From assembly GCA_965602045.1 (NCBI GenBank), contig CBFCXR010000018.1:1-26872 (forward strand): 26,872 bases of DNA, given 5' to 3'. Every line of letters starts with the position of its first letter. Positions within the stretch are counted from its first letter, which is position 1. Below the pieces are notes generated by a model. The model saw only the letters and a list, made by a program, of their open reading frames with translations. It did no database searches and was not told the origin of the DNA. Origin of the DNA: G020354785 sp965602045 (GTDB lineage: Bacteria > Bacteroidota > Bacteroidia > Bacteroidales > UBA10428). Of this stretch, positions 15,330-23,483 are shown piece by piece. A program made the position numbers and the translations under genes.

Positions 15330-17165
15330 ATGTGTGGAATTATTGGCTATATTGGAGATCGGGCCGTATACCCGGTTTTAATAAACGGTTTAAAACGTTT
15401 GGAATATCGTGGATATGATTCAGCAGGAATATCGATTCTAAACAAGAAATCATTGATATACAAGTGTAAGGGAAAAGTGAGTGATTTGGAAGACTTTGTA
15501 AAAGATAAAAATCTGTCCGGAAAAATGGGAATTGGCCATACCAGGTGGGCAACTCATGGGGAGCCAAACGATGTTAATGCTCATCCGCATTCATCGGAAA
15601 ATGGCAAATTTATAATTATTCATAACGGGATAATTGAAAATTATACGAAACTTAAGGAAATGATGGAACACAGGGGTGTGAAGTTTAAAAGCGAAACGGA
15701 TTCGGAAGTATTGGCTAACTTAATAGAATATATCTATTTAAAGGGAAACGTAAAGGCTGAAATTGCAGTGAGACTCGCATTATCAAGAGTTGTAGGTGCC
15801 TACGGACTGGTAATTATATGTACTGATGAGCCTGATAAGCTAATTGCAGCTAGAAAAGGAAGTCCTTTGGTAATTGGTGTTGGAAATGAGGAATATTTTC
15901 TGGCATCAGATGCTACCCCGATTGTTGAATATACAAAGAGCGTTATTTATTTGAATGATAACGATGTAGCAATTATAACCAAAAATGAATTGATTCTTAA
16001 AACTGTCAAGAATGATCCTCAAACCCCGAAAATCCAAAAACTAGATCTTGATATTGGAGAAATAGATAAGGGGGGATTTAATCATTATATGTTGAAAGAG
16101 ATATTTGAGCAACCAAGGTCAATATTAGATACTTTCAGGGGAAGAGTAGTATCGAATAATTCGAATTTACGATTGGGAGGACTTTATAATGTCTTACCCA
16201 GGTTAATTGAGGCAAAGAGGATTATCATAATTGGCTGTGGTACTTCCTGGCATGCAGGATTGGTTGGGGAGTATTTGTTTGAGGATTTGGCAAGAATTTC
16301 AGTTGAAGTTGAATATGCTTCGGAGTTTAGATACCGAAATCCTATAATTAACAAGGATGATATAATCATAGCTATTAGCCAGAGTGGAGAAACGGCAGAT
16401 ACATTAGCTGCTATTCATCTGGCAAAAGAAAAAGGAGCCACCGTTCTTGGAATATGTAATGTAGTCGGCTCAAGTATTCCACGTGAAACAGACGGAGGAG
16501 TTTATACTCATGCAGGTCCGGAAATAGGTGTTGCTTCAACAAAAGCATTTACAGCCCAGGTAACTGTTTTAGCCATGATGGCAATATTAATTGGTAACAA
16601 GAAGAAAGTGCTGCCAGATGATTTATATAGGAATTATATAAAGTCTCTGACAAAAATTCCTAAAATGATCGAAAAGATACTTAAGTTAAATAATGAGTTT
16701 AAAAGGATCGCATCATTATATAAAGATGCAAATAACTTCTTATACCTTGGGAGGGGATATTTTTTCCCCGTGGCACTGGAAGGCGCACTTAAATTAAAAG
16801 AAATATCATATATACATGCTGAAGGTTATCCGGCCGCCGAAATGAAGCATGGCCCTATTGCACTTATAGATCAAAAGATGCCGGTTGTTGTTATTGCAAC
16901 CAAAGATTCATCATACGATAAGATAGTAAGTAATATTCAGGAAGTAAAGGCAAGAAACGGAATAGTTATAGCTGTAGTAACTGAAGGCGACAAAGTTATT
17001 AAGCAGCTTGCAGATCACGTTTTAGAAATTCCCGACACCGATACGGTTCTTTCTCCTTTACTTGCTGTGGTTCCGTTACAGCTATTATCATATCATATTG
17101 CTGTTATGAGAGGATGTAATGTTGATCAACCGAGAAACCTCGCAAAATCCGTGACTGTAGAATAA
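15330..17165 (+). CDS. glmS: Glutamine-fructose-6-phosphate aminotransferase (isomerizing)
   Basis: 611 residues, standard length. It makes glucosamine 6-phosphate from fructose 6-phosphate and glutamine, the entry step to UDP-GlcNAc for peptidoglycan and LPS. The N-terminal glutaminase domain begins MCGIIGYIG, with the nucleophile Cys at position 2 once Met is removed, followed by LEYRGYDSAGI, GHTRWATHGEPNDVNAHPH, and SETDSEVLANLI. Two SIS sugar-isomerase domains follow: GCGTSWHAGLVGEYLFED and ISQSGETADTLAAIHLAKEKG in the first, LGRGYFFPVALEGALKLKEISY and HAEGYPAAEMKHGPIALI in the second. The C-terminus DQPRNLAKSVTVE is conserved. I see no glmS ribozyme upstream, as expected with only 14 bp between it and the DUF4270 gene. 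Confidence 0.98.
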   Translation: MCGIIGYIGDRAVYPVLINGLKRLEYRGYDSAGISILNKKSLIYKCKGKVSDLEDFVKDKNLSGKMGIGHTRWATHGEPNDVNAHPHSSENGKFIIIHNGIIENYTKLKEMMEHRGVKFKSETDSEVLANLIEYIYLKGNVKAEIAVRLALSRVVGAYGLVIICTDEPDKLIAARKGSPLVIGVGNEEYFLASDATPIVEYTKSVIYLNDNDVAIITKNELILKTVKNDPQTPKIQKLDLDIGEIDKGGFNHYMLKEIFEQPRSILDTFRGRVVSNNSNLRLGGLYNVLPRLIEAKRIIIIGCGTSWHAGLVGEYLFEDLARISVEVEYASEFRYRNPIINKDDIIIAISQSGETADTLAAIHLAKEKGATVLGICNVVGSSIPRETDGGVYTHAGPEIGVASTKAFTAQVTVLAMMAILIGNKKKVLPDDLYRNYIKSLTKIPKMIEKILKLNNEFKRIASLYKDANNFLYLGRGYFFPVALEGALKLKEISYIHAEGYPAAEMKHGPIALIDQKMPVVVIATKDSSYDKIVSNIQEVKARNGIVIAVVTEGDKVIKQLADHVLEIPDTDTVLSPLLAVVPLQLLSYHIAVMRGCNVDQPRNLAKSVTVE

Positions 17166-17227
17166 GGGACGGGAGCCGGTTTTATTACTTTATTGAGAGA
17201 TTATTTTCATACTCACTAAGCAGGATT

Positions 17228-17270
17228 AACTCTAACAGCTCTTAAATTAAAAGCTGTCACAACAGAGTTT
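17228..17270. terminator. Bidirectional hairpin terminator between glmS and rfbB
   Basis: Two nested stems: AACTCT (17228-17233) pairs with AGAGTT (17264-17269), and ACAGCT (17235-17240) pairs with AGCTGT (17252-17257), with small asymmetric bulges between them. On the plus strand the structure runs into TTTTAT. It lies between the convergent ends of glmS and rfbB and touches the rfbB stop codon at 17270-17272. Confidence 0.6.
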
Positions 17271-18325
17271 TATCTATTAGAATATTGTTTTTCATAATAT
17301 TTTTTATAAGAGCCACTAATAACGTTATTTAACCACTCATCGTTATTTAGATACCAGTCTACTGTTTCTGATAATCCTTCTTCAAAACTATAAGTAGGTT
17401 TCCAATTCAATTCATTTTGCAGCTTCATACAATCAATAGCATATCTTAAATCATGTCCTGCACGGTCTTTAACAAATGTTATCAATTCAGCCGAGTGTCC
17501 GCTTTTTCTGTTAAGTTTTCTATCCAGGACCGTACAAAGTTTATTAATAAGATCAATGTTTTTCCATTCATTACCTCCCCCGATATTATATGTTTCTCCT
17601 GTCCTTCCTTTATGATATATTAAATCTATGGCTATTGCATGATCCACAACATATAACCAGTCTCTTATATTTACACCCTTTCCATAAACAGGAACAGGTT
17701 CATTATTTTTTATATTGTTAATTGAAAGAGGAATTAGTTTTTCAGGAAATTGATTTGGACCATAATTATTGCTGCAATTTGATATAATTACAGGTAGTTT
17801 ATATGTGTTTGAATATGCCCTGACGAAATGATCCGAACTTGCTTTTGATGCAGAGTACGGACTTCTAGGATCATAGGCTGTTGCCTCAGTGAAGTATTTA
17901 CCCTCGTCTAAGGATCCGTATACTTCATCAGTGGAAATATGATAAAAGAGCTTGCTATTAAGATTATCTTTCCAGATTTTTTTCGAGGCATTAAGTAGAT
18001 TTACAGTTCCTGTAACGTTAGTATTTATAAAGTCTGTAGGATCTGAGATAGAACGGTCAACATGGGATTCTGCAGCCAGATGAATAATGCCATCGAATTT
18101 GAATTTTGTGAATATTTTTTCGATCAGTTCTGAATTAATAATGTCAGCTTTTATAAATTGATAGTTTTCTTTAGATTCAACGTCAGTAAGATTCTCAAGA
18201 TTACCTGCATAAGTTAGCTTATCGACATTAACTATTTTGTAATTCGGATATTTGTTTACAAAAAGTCTGACAACATGTGAACCGATAAATCCAGCACCCC
18301 CGGTGATAAGAATTGTTTTATTCAT
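17270..18325 (-). CDS. rfbB: dTDP-glucose 4,6-dehydratase
   Basis: 351 residues. It converts dTDP-glucose to dTDP-4-keto-6-deoxyglucose, the branch point to rhamnose and other 6-deoxysugars of surface polysaccharides. It is an extended SDR protein: NAD-binding TGGAGFIGSH (8-17), KLTYAGNLENL (36-46, typical of RmlB), HLAAESHVDRSI, catalytic Thr132-Asp133-Glu134 in HISTDEVYGSL, and the Tyr157-x3-Lys161 pair in YSASKASSDH. The SNNYGPNQFPEKLIPL and RDWLYVVDHA segments are also RmlB-like. It follows galE by 10 bp, so the two are co-transcribed. The other rhamnose genes (rfbA, rfbC, rfbD) are not in the window. Confidence 0.96.
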   Translation of the reverse strand: MNKTILITGGAGFIGSHVVRLFVNKYPNYKIVNVDKLTYAGNLENLTDVESKENYQFIKADIINSELIEKIFTKFKFDGIIHLAAESHVDRSISDPTDFINTNVTGTVNLLNASKKIWKDNLNSKLFYHISTDEVYGSLDEGKYFTEATAYDPRSPYSASKASSDHFVRAYSNTYKLPVIISNCSNNYGPNQFPEKLIPLSINNIKNNEPVPVYGKGVNIRDWLYVVDHAIAIDLIYHKGRTGETYNIGGGNEWKNIDLINKLCTVLDRKLNRKSGHSAELITFVKDRAGHDLRYAIDCMKLQNELNWKPTYSFEEGLSETVDWYLNNDEWLNNVISGSYKKYYEKQYSNR

Positions 18326-18335
18326 TTCAATAAAT

Positions 18336-19373
18336 TTATTTTTCTAATAATTCGTTTCTTAAGTATTTTTCCCATTTCCATGCTGATAATAGTGTTTCAT
18401 CCAAAGATATTCCGGCTTTCCAACCCAATTCCCTGTTAGCAAATGATGTATCGGCATAAACAGTATCAATATCACCAGGGCGTCTCGGGTAGACTTTATA
18501 TTTTACTTTTTGCCCGGTAACTTTTTCGAATGAATTTATTATTTCAAGTACTGATGCCCCTTTACCGGTTCCTAAATTGAAAACTTCATAGTTACTTTTA
18601 CTTTTGTTCTCAATTAATCTTTTTAATGCTGTTACATGTGCTTTTGATAAATCCACGACGTTAATATAATCCCGGATTCCCGTACCGTCAGGCGTATCAT
18701 AGTCGTTACCGAAAACTCTTAAGTGATCGTGTATTCCAATTGCAGTTTGATTAACATATGGTACCAGGTTTGCAGGGACTCCTATCGGATATTCTCCGAT
18801 TAATCCGGATATATGTGCGCCAATAGGATTAAAATATCTTAATGAAATGGCCTTTATTTTATTATTAGCATGAAGGGCATCCTGAATAATTTCTTCAGAG
18901 ATTTGCTTTGTATTTCCATATGGCGAACTGGCCTTTTTAATGGGAGCATCCTCTGTGACAGGTAATTTTTCAGGTTGGCCATATACCGTGCATGATGAGG
19001 AGAACACAATACTGGGGATATTATAATTACCCATTGCTTTCAATAGATTAATTAATGAAACAATGTTGTTATAATAATAGTCAAGAGGCATTTCTACTGA
19101 TTCGCCAACAGCTTTTAAAGCAGCAAAATGTATAATAGCTTCTAAATCGGGATATTTTTTAAATAATTGAATGACTTTATTATTATCGCATAAATCGAAT
19201 TTTTCAAAGAGCGGACGTACACCAGTGATTTGCTCTATTCCATCAAGCACTTCTATACGTGAATTAGACAGATTGTCAGCTATTATTACTTCAAAACCAT
19301 CCCCAATAAGTTCAACGGCTGTATGTGAGCCAATATAGCCTGTACCTCCGGTAACCAATACTTGCTTTTTCAT
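18336..19373 (-). CDS. galE: UDP-glucose 4-epimerase
   Basis: 345 residues. It interconverts UDP-glucose and UDP-galactose (possibly also the N-acetyl forms) using bound NAD. The SDR signatures are VTGGTGYIGSHTAVEL with the GxxGxxG at 9-15, the IHFAALKAVGES stretch, FSSSCTVYGQP (Ser 125-127) and the Tyr152-x3-Lys156 pair in PYGNTKQ. The later segments SLRYFNPIGAH, GTGIRDYINVVDLS and the C-terminal RRPGDIDTVYAD are typical of true GalE proteins. It precedes rfbB by 10 bp and lies 116 bp behind the acetyltransferase gene, so it may have its own promoter, although I found no good consensus there. Confidence 0.96.
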   Translation of the reverse strand: MKKQVLVTGGTGYIGSHTAVELIGDGFEVIIADNLSNSRIEVLDGIEQITGVRPLFEKFDLCDNNKVIQLFKKYPDLEAIIHFAALKAVGESVEMPLDYYYNNIVSLINLLKAMGNYNIPSIVFSSSCTVYGQPEKLPVTEDAPIKKASSPYGNTKQISEEIIQDALHANNKIKAISLRYFNPIGAHISGLIGEYPIGVPANLVPYVNQTAIGIHDHLRVFGNDYDTPDGTGIRDYINVVDLSKAHVTALKRLIENKSKSNYEVFNLGTGKGASVLEIINSFEKVTGQKVKYKVYPRRPGDIDTVYADTSFANRELGWKAGISLDETLLSAWKWEKYLRNELLEK

Positions 19374-19489
19374 TTAATCTTTGGTAAAGATTATTTATTA
19401 AAATTACTATATAATTGTTAAAAGATAGTTCTGCAATAATAATAAATAATAAATTCAAATAGGATACAATATTGAAATCGCTAATAGCA

Positions 19490-20068
19490 TTAGCTAATTT
19501 TACTTACAATATCGTTTTTCAAATGATATTTCTCATTACTTTCCTGGCAAATAGCAATCCCCTCATCGTTGAAGTGCAGACTATGTCCATATTCACTCAT
19601 CCATCCTTTTTGCCTGGCAGGATTTCCTACTACTAAAGCATAAGGTTTGATATCTTTTAACACCACGGCACCGGCACCAATAAATGCAAATTTGCCAATT
19701 TTAATACCGCAAAGAATTGTTGCATTAGCTCCAATCGTGGCACCTTTTTCAACAACTGTTTTCTTATACTCGCTTTTTCTTATTACAGCACTTCTTGGAT
19801 TAATTACATTGGTAAATACCATAGAAGGTCCTAAAAAAACATCATCCTCACAAATAACACCAGTATATATTGAAACATTATTTTGTACCTTAACATTCCT
19901 GCCAATCACTACATCAGGAGAAACCACAACATTTTGGCCAAGATTGCAATTATCTCCAATAACACAGTTAGACATAACATGTGAAAAATGCCAAATCTTT
20001 GTACCTTTTCCTATTTGACATCCTTCATCAATCACTGCTGTTGCATGAGCATAATATTCCTTTGCCAT
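19490..20068 (-). CDS. wbpD: WbpD-like UDP-sugar N-acetyltransferase (left-handed beta-helix)
   Basis: 192 residues. Hexapeptide repeats run from about residue 12 to 150 (IGKGTKIWHFSHV, IGDNCNLGQNVVV, IGRNVKVQNNVSI, IGANATILCGIKIG, IGAGAVV), giving a left-handed parallel beta-helix, usually trimeric and acetyl-CoA dependent. The segments KIWHFSHV, FLGPSMVFTNVINPRS and GNPARQKGWMSEYG resemble WbpD/WlbB, which acetylates the 3-amino group of UDP-2-acetamido-3-amino-glucuronate. It begins 5 bp after the stop of a WbpE-like aminotransferase, which would make the amino substrate. An alternative is an FdtC-type enzyme acting on dTDP-3-amino-6-deoxysugars, given rfbB nearby, but the sequence fits WbpD better. 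The matching dehydrogenases (WbpA, WbpB) are not seen here. Confidence 0.82.
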   Translation of the reverse strand: MAKEYYAHATAVIDEGCQIGKGTKIWHFSHVMSNCVIGDNCNLGQNVVVSPDVVIGRNVKVQNNVSIYTGVICEDDVFLGPSMVFTNVINPRSAVIRKSEYKKTVVEKGATIGANATILCGIKIGKFAFIGAGAVVLKDIKPYALVVGNPARQKGWMSEYGHSLHFNDEGIAICQESNEKYHLKNDIVSKIS

Positions 20069-20073
20069 AATAA

Positions 20074-21204
20074 TTATTTATTAAAAAAATCAATAACTGA
20101 TTGGGTAATATACTTCATTTGATTATCGCTGAGTTCAGTATGCATGGGTAATGAAATTACTGTTTTGCATAGTTCTTCAGTAACAGGGAAATCACCATCC
20201 TTGTACCCAAGATTGGTAAATGCTTTTTGCAAATGTAATGGAACCGGATAATAAATCATAGATGGAATTTCTTTTGAGGCTAAATAATTCTTAAGTTCAT
20301 CCCTGTTAATGTCTTTTAATCTTAAGGTATATTGATGAAATATATGATTAGATTTTTCAGATCTGAATGGTATTATTATACCGGAAATATTTTTTAGCTC
20401 ATTATCATAAAACTCTGCTGCCTTCTGCCTGGCCAGGTTATATTTTTTCAAATATTTTAATTTGACATTAAGTATAGCAGCCTGAATCCCATCTAATCTG
20501 GAATTTACTCCAACAATATCATGATAGTATTTAACATTCATACCATGATTTGAAATCGTTCTTGTTTTTTCCGCAAGTTCATCATCATTTGTAATAATTG
20601 CTCCTCCATCCCCATAACAGGCCAGATTTTTTGAAGGGAAAAATGATGTACAGCCGAGATGCCCGATAGTCCCGGCTTTTCGCGTTTTACTGTCATTTGA
20701 ATAAAATTCACAACCCATAGCTTGCGCGGCATCCTCAATAATGTAAATATTATTTTTTGATGCAATATCTGTAATTTTATCCATATCTGCGCATTGCCCG
20801 AATAAATGTACAGGAATAATAGCTTTTGTTTTTTCAGTAATAGCTGATTCAATTGCTTTTGGACTAATATTGTAAGTATGCGGGTCGACATCTACGATAA
20901 CTGGCTTAAGTCCTAATAAAGTGATAACTTCAATAGTTGCAATAAAAGTGAAATCAGGCGTTATTACTTCATCACCGGGTTTCAAATCTAATGCCATTAA
21001 ACTTATTTGTAAAGCATCTGTTCCATTGCCGCATGCAATAACATGGCCAGCTCCAAGATATTCTGAAAGATTATTTTCAAATTTTCGAATTACCGGGCTT
21101 TTAACAAATGATGAGGAATTTAAAACATCCTGCATGGCACTGTCAATTTCATCCTTGATTTTAAGATATTGAGTATTTAAGTCAACCATTCTGATTTTTT
21201 CCAT
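20074..21204 (-). CDS. wbpE: DegT/DnrJ/EryC1 (WbpE-like) nucleotide-sugar aminotransferase
   Basis: 376 residues from the ATG at 21204; the longer frame from a TTG at 21249 adds 15 residues unlike the family, whose members begin near MVDLNTQY. It is a PLP-dependent sugar aminotransferase. Signatures: CGNGTDALQISLMAL (58-72), GDEVITPDFTFIATIE (77-92), the PLP-contacting IIEDAAQAMG (155-164), and the Schiff-base Lys192 in FFPSKNLACYGDGGA. The C-terminal HIFHQYTLRL and the IPSMIYYPVPLHLQ segments are also typical. With the acetyltransferase 5 bp downstream it forms a likely WbpE-WbpD pair that aminates and then acetylates C3 of a UDP-GlcNAc-derived uronic sugar for O-antigen or capsule. Which sugar is inference. 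Confidence 0.87.
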   Translation of the reverse strand: MEKIRMVDLNTQYLKIKDEIDSAMQDVLNSSSFVKSPVIRKFENNLSEYLGAGHVIACGNGTDALQISLMALDLKPGDEVITPDFTFIATIEVITLLGLKPVIVDVDPHTYNISPKAIESAITEKTKAIIPVHLFGQCADMDKITDIASKNNIYIIEDAAQAMGCEFYSNDSKTRKAGTIGHLGCTSFFPSKNLACYGDGGAIITNDDELAEKTRTISNHGMNVKYYHDIVGVNSRLDGIQAAILNVKLKYLKKYNLARQKAAEFYDNELKNISGIIIPFRSEKSNHIFHQYTLRLKDINRDELKNYLASKEIPSMIYYPVPLHLQKAFTNLGYKDGDFPVTEELCKTVISLPMHTELSDNQMKYITQSVIDFFNK

Positions 21205-21351
21205 GCCGTTATATTCTATAATTTTTTTTACTAAAATAATATTTGGCAATGAATAAAGATGTATTTAACGGTATTAATTTCAGTTTAGTGCATTTTATAG
21301 TTAATAAAATAGCAGTGAATGTTTATAAGTATATAGTGATTATAATTTTAT

Positions 21352-21359
21352 TAATTTTG
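21352..21359 (+). promoter_or_regulatory. -7 element upstream of the HU-like/SPOR gene
   Basis: TAATTTTG fits TAnnTTTG exactly and ends 44 bp before the TTG start. No TTTG lies at the matching -33 position, so this is tentative in such AT-rich sequence. Confidence 0.35.
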
Positions 21360-21403
21360 GACAAATATATTTTTATAGAAATTGTTAAAAACTACAATAT
21401 AAG

Positions 21404-22426
21404 TTGGATATTGCTAAATATATAAGGGAGTTAATCTTATTGAATGAGTGTGTCATTCTGCCTAAGTTCGGAGGTTTTATTTCAAAGTACAGACCTGCGA
21501 ATATAGATTCCGGCAAAAAGATATTGTCACCTCCCTCAAAAATAATTGAGTTTCATAAGGATTTACTTAAAGATAATGGCCTGCTCATAAATCATATTGC
21601 AAAGGAAGAAGGAATTTCAAATATTAGTTCTGGAAAATTGATTGAAGACTTTGTATATGAAATGAACACAAAACTTGGCAAGGGAGATACAGTTGTGCTT
21701 AAGGGCGTAGGTTCTTTTAGAAAAGATATTAAAAGCAGAAAAATTATTTTCGATACTTTCAGAGATGAAAATTACCTTGCTGATTCTTACGGATTGCCGA
21801 ATCTTGAATTAAATGAATTGGAGATATCTGATAGTGAAAAAGATTTTGAATTTCAAATTCCACCTATAAAAACTATTAGAAGAAAACGAACGGGTTTCTG
21901 GATAGTCTCCAGTATTATAGTTTTGGTACTGTTGTTGATATTACTTATTCCTTATGCTGAATATGGCTATTTACAGAATTTAAACTTTAATTTCATATAT
22001 GGCAGAAAGTCTGATAGTATAAGACTTAAAAAGGAGGAGAAGATAATATTCGGAAAACGTAAAAAAATTGAGCAGGATTCTGCAGAAAGTCAAATAGAAG
22101 ATATAATTGATGTTACTACCAGAAAGGAAATAGCTCTATTCTATACTGAACCTGAAGAACATAAACCTCAGGACTACAAGACAGAAGAACTTATCAGCCA
22201 GTCAGATAAGTATTACTTAGTAGCCGGGAGTTTTAAAAGATTGGAGAATGCCCATAATTTAAGGGAAGAATTATCAGGAAGTGGTTATAATCCTCAAATT
22301 ATTCAGACAAGAAACGGGTATTTCAGGGTAATACTAAACTCTTTTCAGGACAGGAATGTAGCTATCCGTGAATTGGAAAAAGTACGTAAAGGATTAAACA
22401 GGCCCATATGGATTTTGAATATTTAA
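21404..22426 (+). CDS. Membrane protein with HU-like (CCDC81-type) N-terminus and C-terminal SPOR domain
   Basis: 340 residues starting at TTG. An in-frame TAA lies at 21386-21388 and no ATG follows until residue 87, so TTG at 21404 is the only sensible start and yields the family-like MDIAKYIRELILLNECVILPKFGGFI. Residues 1-125 resemble the paired HU-CCDC81 bacterial domains: an HU-fold half with CVILPKFGGF, then KGDTVVLKGVGSFRKD. A basic stretch (158-163, KRKRT-like) precedes one transmembrane helix (165-185). Residues 186-265 are a charged linker. Residues 269-340 form a SPOR domain (YYLVAGSFKRLENAHNL ... YFRVILNSFQDRNVAIREL), which in known cases binds denuded peptidoglycan at division sites. 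Topology would put the HU-like part in the cytoplasm and SPOR in the periplasm. Its exact function is not established. Confidence 0.85.
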   Translation: MDIAKYIRELILLNECVILPKFGGFISKYRPANIDSGKKILSPPSKIIEFHKDLLKDNGLLINHIAKEEGISNISSGKLIEDFVYEMNTKLGKGDTVVLKGVGSFRKDIKSRKIIFDTFRDENYLADSYGLPNLELNELEISDSEKDFEFQIPPIKTIRRKRTGFWIVSSIIVLVLLLILLIPYAEYGYLQNLNFNFIYGRKSDSIRLKKEEKIIFGKRKKIEQDSAESQIEDIIDVTTRKEIALFYTEPEEHKPQDYKTEELISQSDKYYLVAGSFKRLENAHNLREELSGSGYNPQIIQTRNGYFRVILNSFQDRNVAIRELEKVRKGLNRPIWILNI

Positions 22427-22440
22427 TTTATAGTAGATAA

Positions 22441-22633
22441 GTAGACAAGTAGACGAGCAACAGGATAAAAGTAAAAAGATAAAATGATTTACGATTTTCG
22501 ATTAACGATTTTCAAGTTACGAGTAAACAAGTAGACAAGTTAGCGAATTACGAATAGCGAATAATGAATTACTAGCGAACCACGAACAACGAACAGCGAG
22601 AAGCGAGTAACAGGAAGCGAGCGACCAGTAACC
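22441..22633. repeat. Degenerate 7-bp-periodic (CGANNNN) repeat tract
   Basis: This intergenic tract between two convergent genes is built of short related words. CGA occurs at 22492, 22499, 22506, 22520, 22544, 22551, 22558, 22576, 22583, 22590, 22597, 22604, 22618 and 22622. Most spacings are 7 or 14 bases; exceptions are 24, 18 and 4. The first 50 bases use a related octamer pattern (GTAGACAA then GTAGACGA), and GTAGACAAGT recurs at 22441 and 22531. By hand count 22441-22620 has 80 A, 40 G, 34 T and 26 C, so 67 percent purine on the plus strand. There are no exact long repeats, no open frame and no CRISPR-like spacing. Confidence 0.75.
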
Positions 22634-23437
22634 TTATTTAACAACTTGTATAATCCAGATATCCTGCTGTGGTTTTCCATTGGATTTACTACCTTCGATG
22701 AATTCCAAAACTTTGTTATGGGAGATTAATTTTTTTATATATTCCGGGGAGTGAAACGCTGAATAAGTTCTATGGCCTTCCCTGGTTTTACCACGAATTA
22801 CAAGGGTGCTATTATTAAATGTTTTGCTTTCCTCCGGGGATAATATATTAATGAATGCTTTTCCCTGTGTTGAAAAAAGAATAATTGCATCCTGGTCTGC
22901 TACTCTTATTAATTCGTTAAACCAGGCATTATGCATTTTTTCCGAGAGATGAGTAAAAATAGATAAACCAATGATTATGTTAAACGTATTATCCTTAAAT
23001 GAGAGGGGAGGAGTGAGGTCATTATTTGAAAAATCTATACCTTTTAAATTTTCTTTACACCATTTGATTGACTTGTCATTATAATCAGTACCATAAATTT
23101 TACATGAAGAATCAATTAAAGCAGGGAAATGTCTGGTTATCCTTGCAGGTCCGCAGCCCCAATCAAGTATCGTTATATTCTTCATTTTATTATACTTTTT
23201 TAATATTGAGATTAACCACTTGCAGGATTCACGACCTCCATAATAATATTTCTTATAATCCATTTGAAATGATTCGTAAATCATATAGTCAGGAGGAAGT
23301 GCGATATCAGGGATGCCGGATTTAATTTTTTTATTGGCAGGGTATTTTTTCAAATAGTGAAAATAATATCTAATCTTATCTCCAAAATAAATTAATCCCA
23401 AATTTCTTAAAAGTATTGAGAAAAATGCTTTAATCAT
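22634..23437 (-). CDS. Class I SAM-dependent methyltransferase
   Basis: 267 residues. The Rossmann-type methyltransferase core begins with motif I ITILDWGCGPARITR (Asp92-Trp-Gly-Cys-Gly), followed by motif II KIYGTDYNDKSIKWCKENL, the acidic/hydrophobic FNIIIGLSIFTHLSE of motif IV, and the LIRVADQDAIILFSTQGK strand of motif V. The pattern is that of the Methyltransf_11/25 group, many of which act on small molecules or on sugars in polysaccharide loci. About 45 N-terminal residues are hydrophobic and basic and could contact the membrane. The substrate cannot be read from the sequence. It lies 46 bp behind metG on the same strand and ends at the heptamer repeat tract. Confidence 0.85.
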   Translation of the reverse strand: MIKAFFSILLRNLGLIYFGDKIRYYFHYLKKYPANKKIKSGIPDIALPPDYMIYESFQMDYKKYYYGGRESCKWLISILKKYNKMKNITILDWGCGPARITRHFPALIDSSCKIYGTDYNDKSIKWCKENLKGIDFSNNDLTPPLSFKDNTFNIIIGLSIFTHLSEKMHNAWFNELIRVADQDAIILFSTQGKAFINILSPEESKTFNNSTLVIRGKTREGHRTYSAFHSPEYIKKLISHNKVLEFIEGSKSNGKPQQDIWIIQVVK

Positions 23438-23483
23438 TTTTAGTTGGAATTGACTTATGTTTTCCTTGAATTATGATTTACAG

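Noticed and set aside
15315..15330. glmS ribozyme or riboswitch
   Set aside because: Only 14 bp separate the DUF4270 stop and the glmS start, and no such structure is expected in this phylum.
19480..19494. Inverted repeat GCTAAT-AGC-ATTAGC at the end of the acetyltransferase gene
   Set aside because: The 6-bp arms span the stop codon, but no T-run follows on the minus strand, so a terminator is not supported.
22441..22633. CRISPR array
   Set aside because: Repeats are 7-8 bp and degenerate, with no constant 24-40 bp repeat, no unique spacers and no cas gene in the window.
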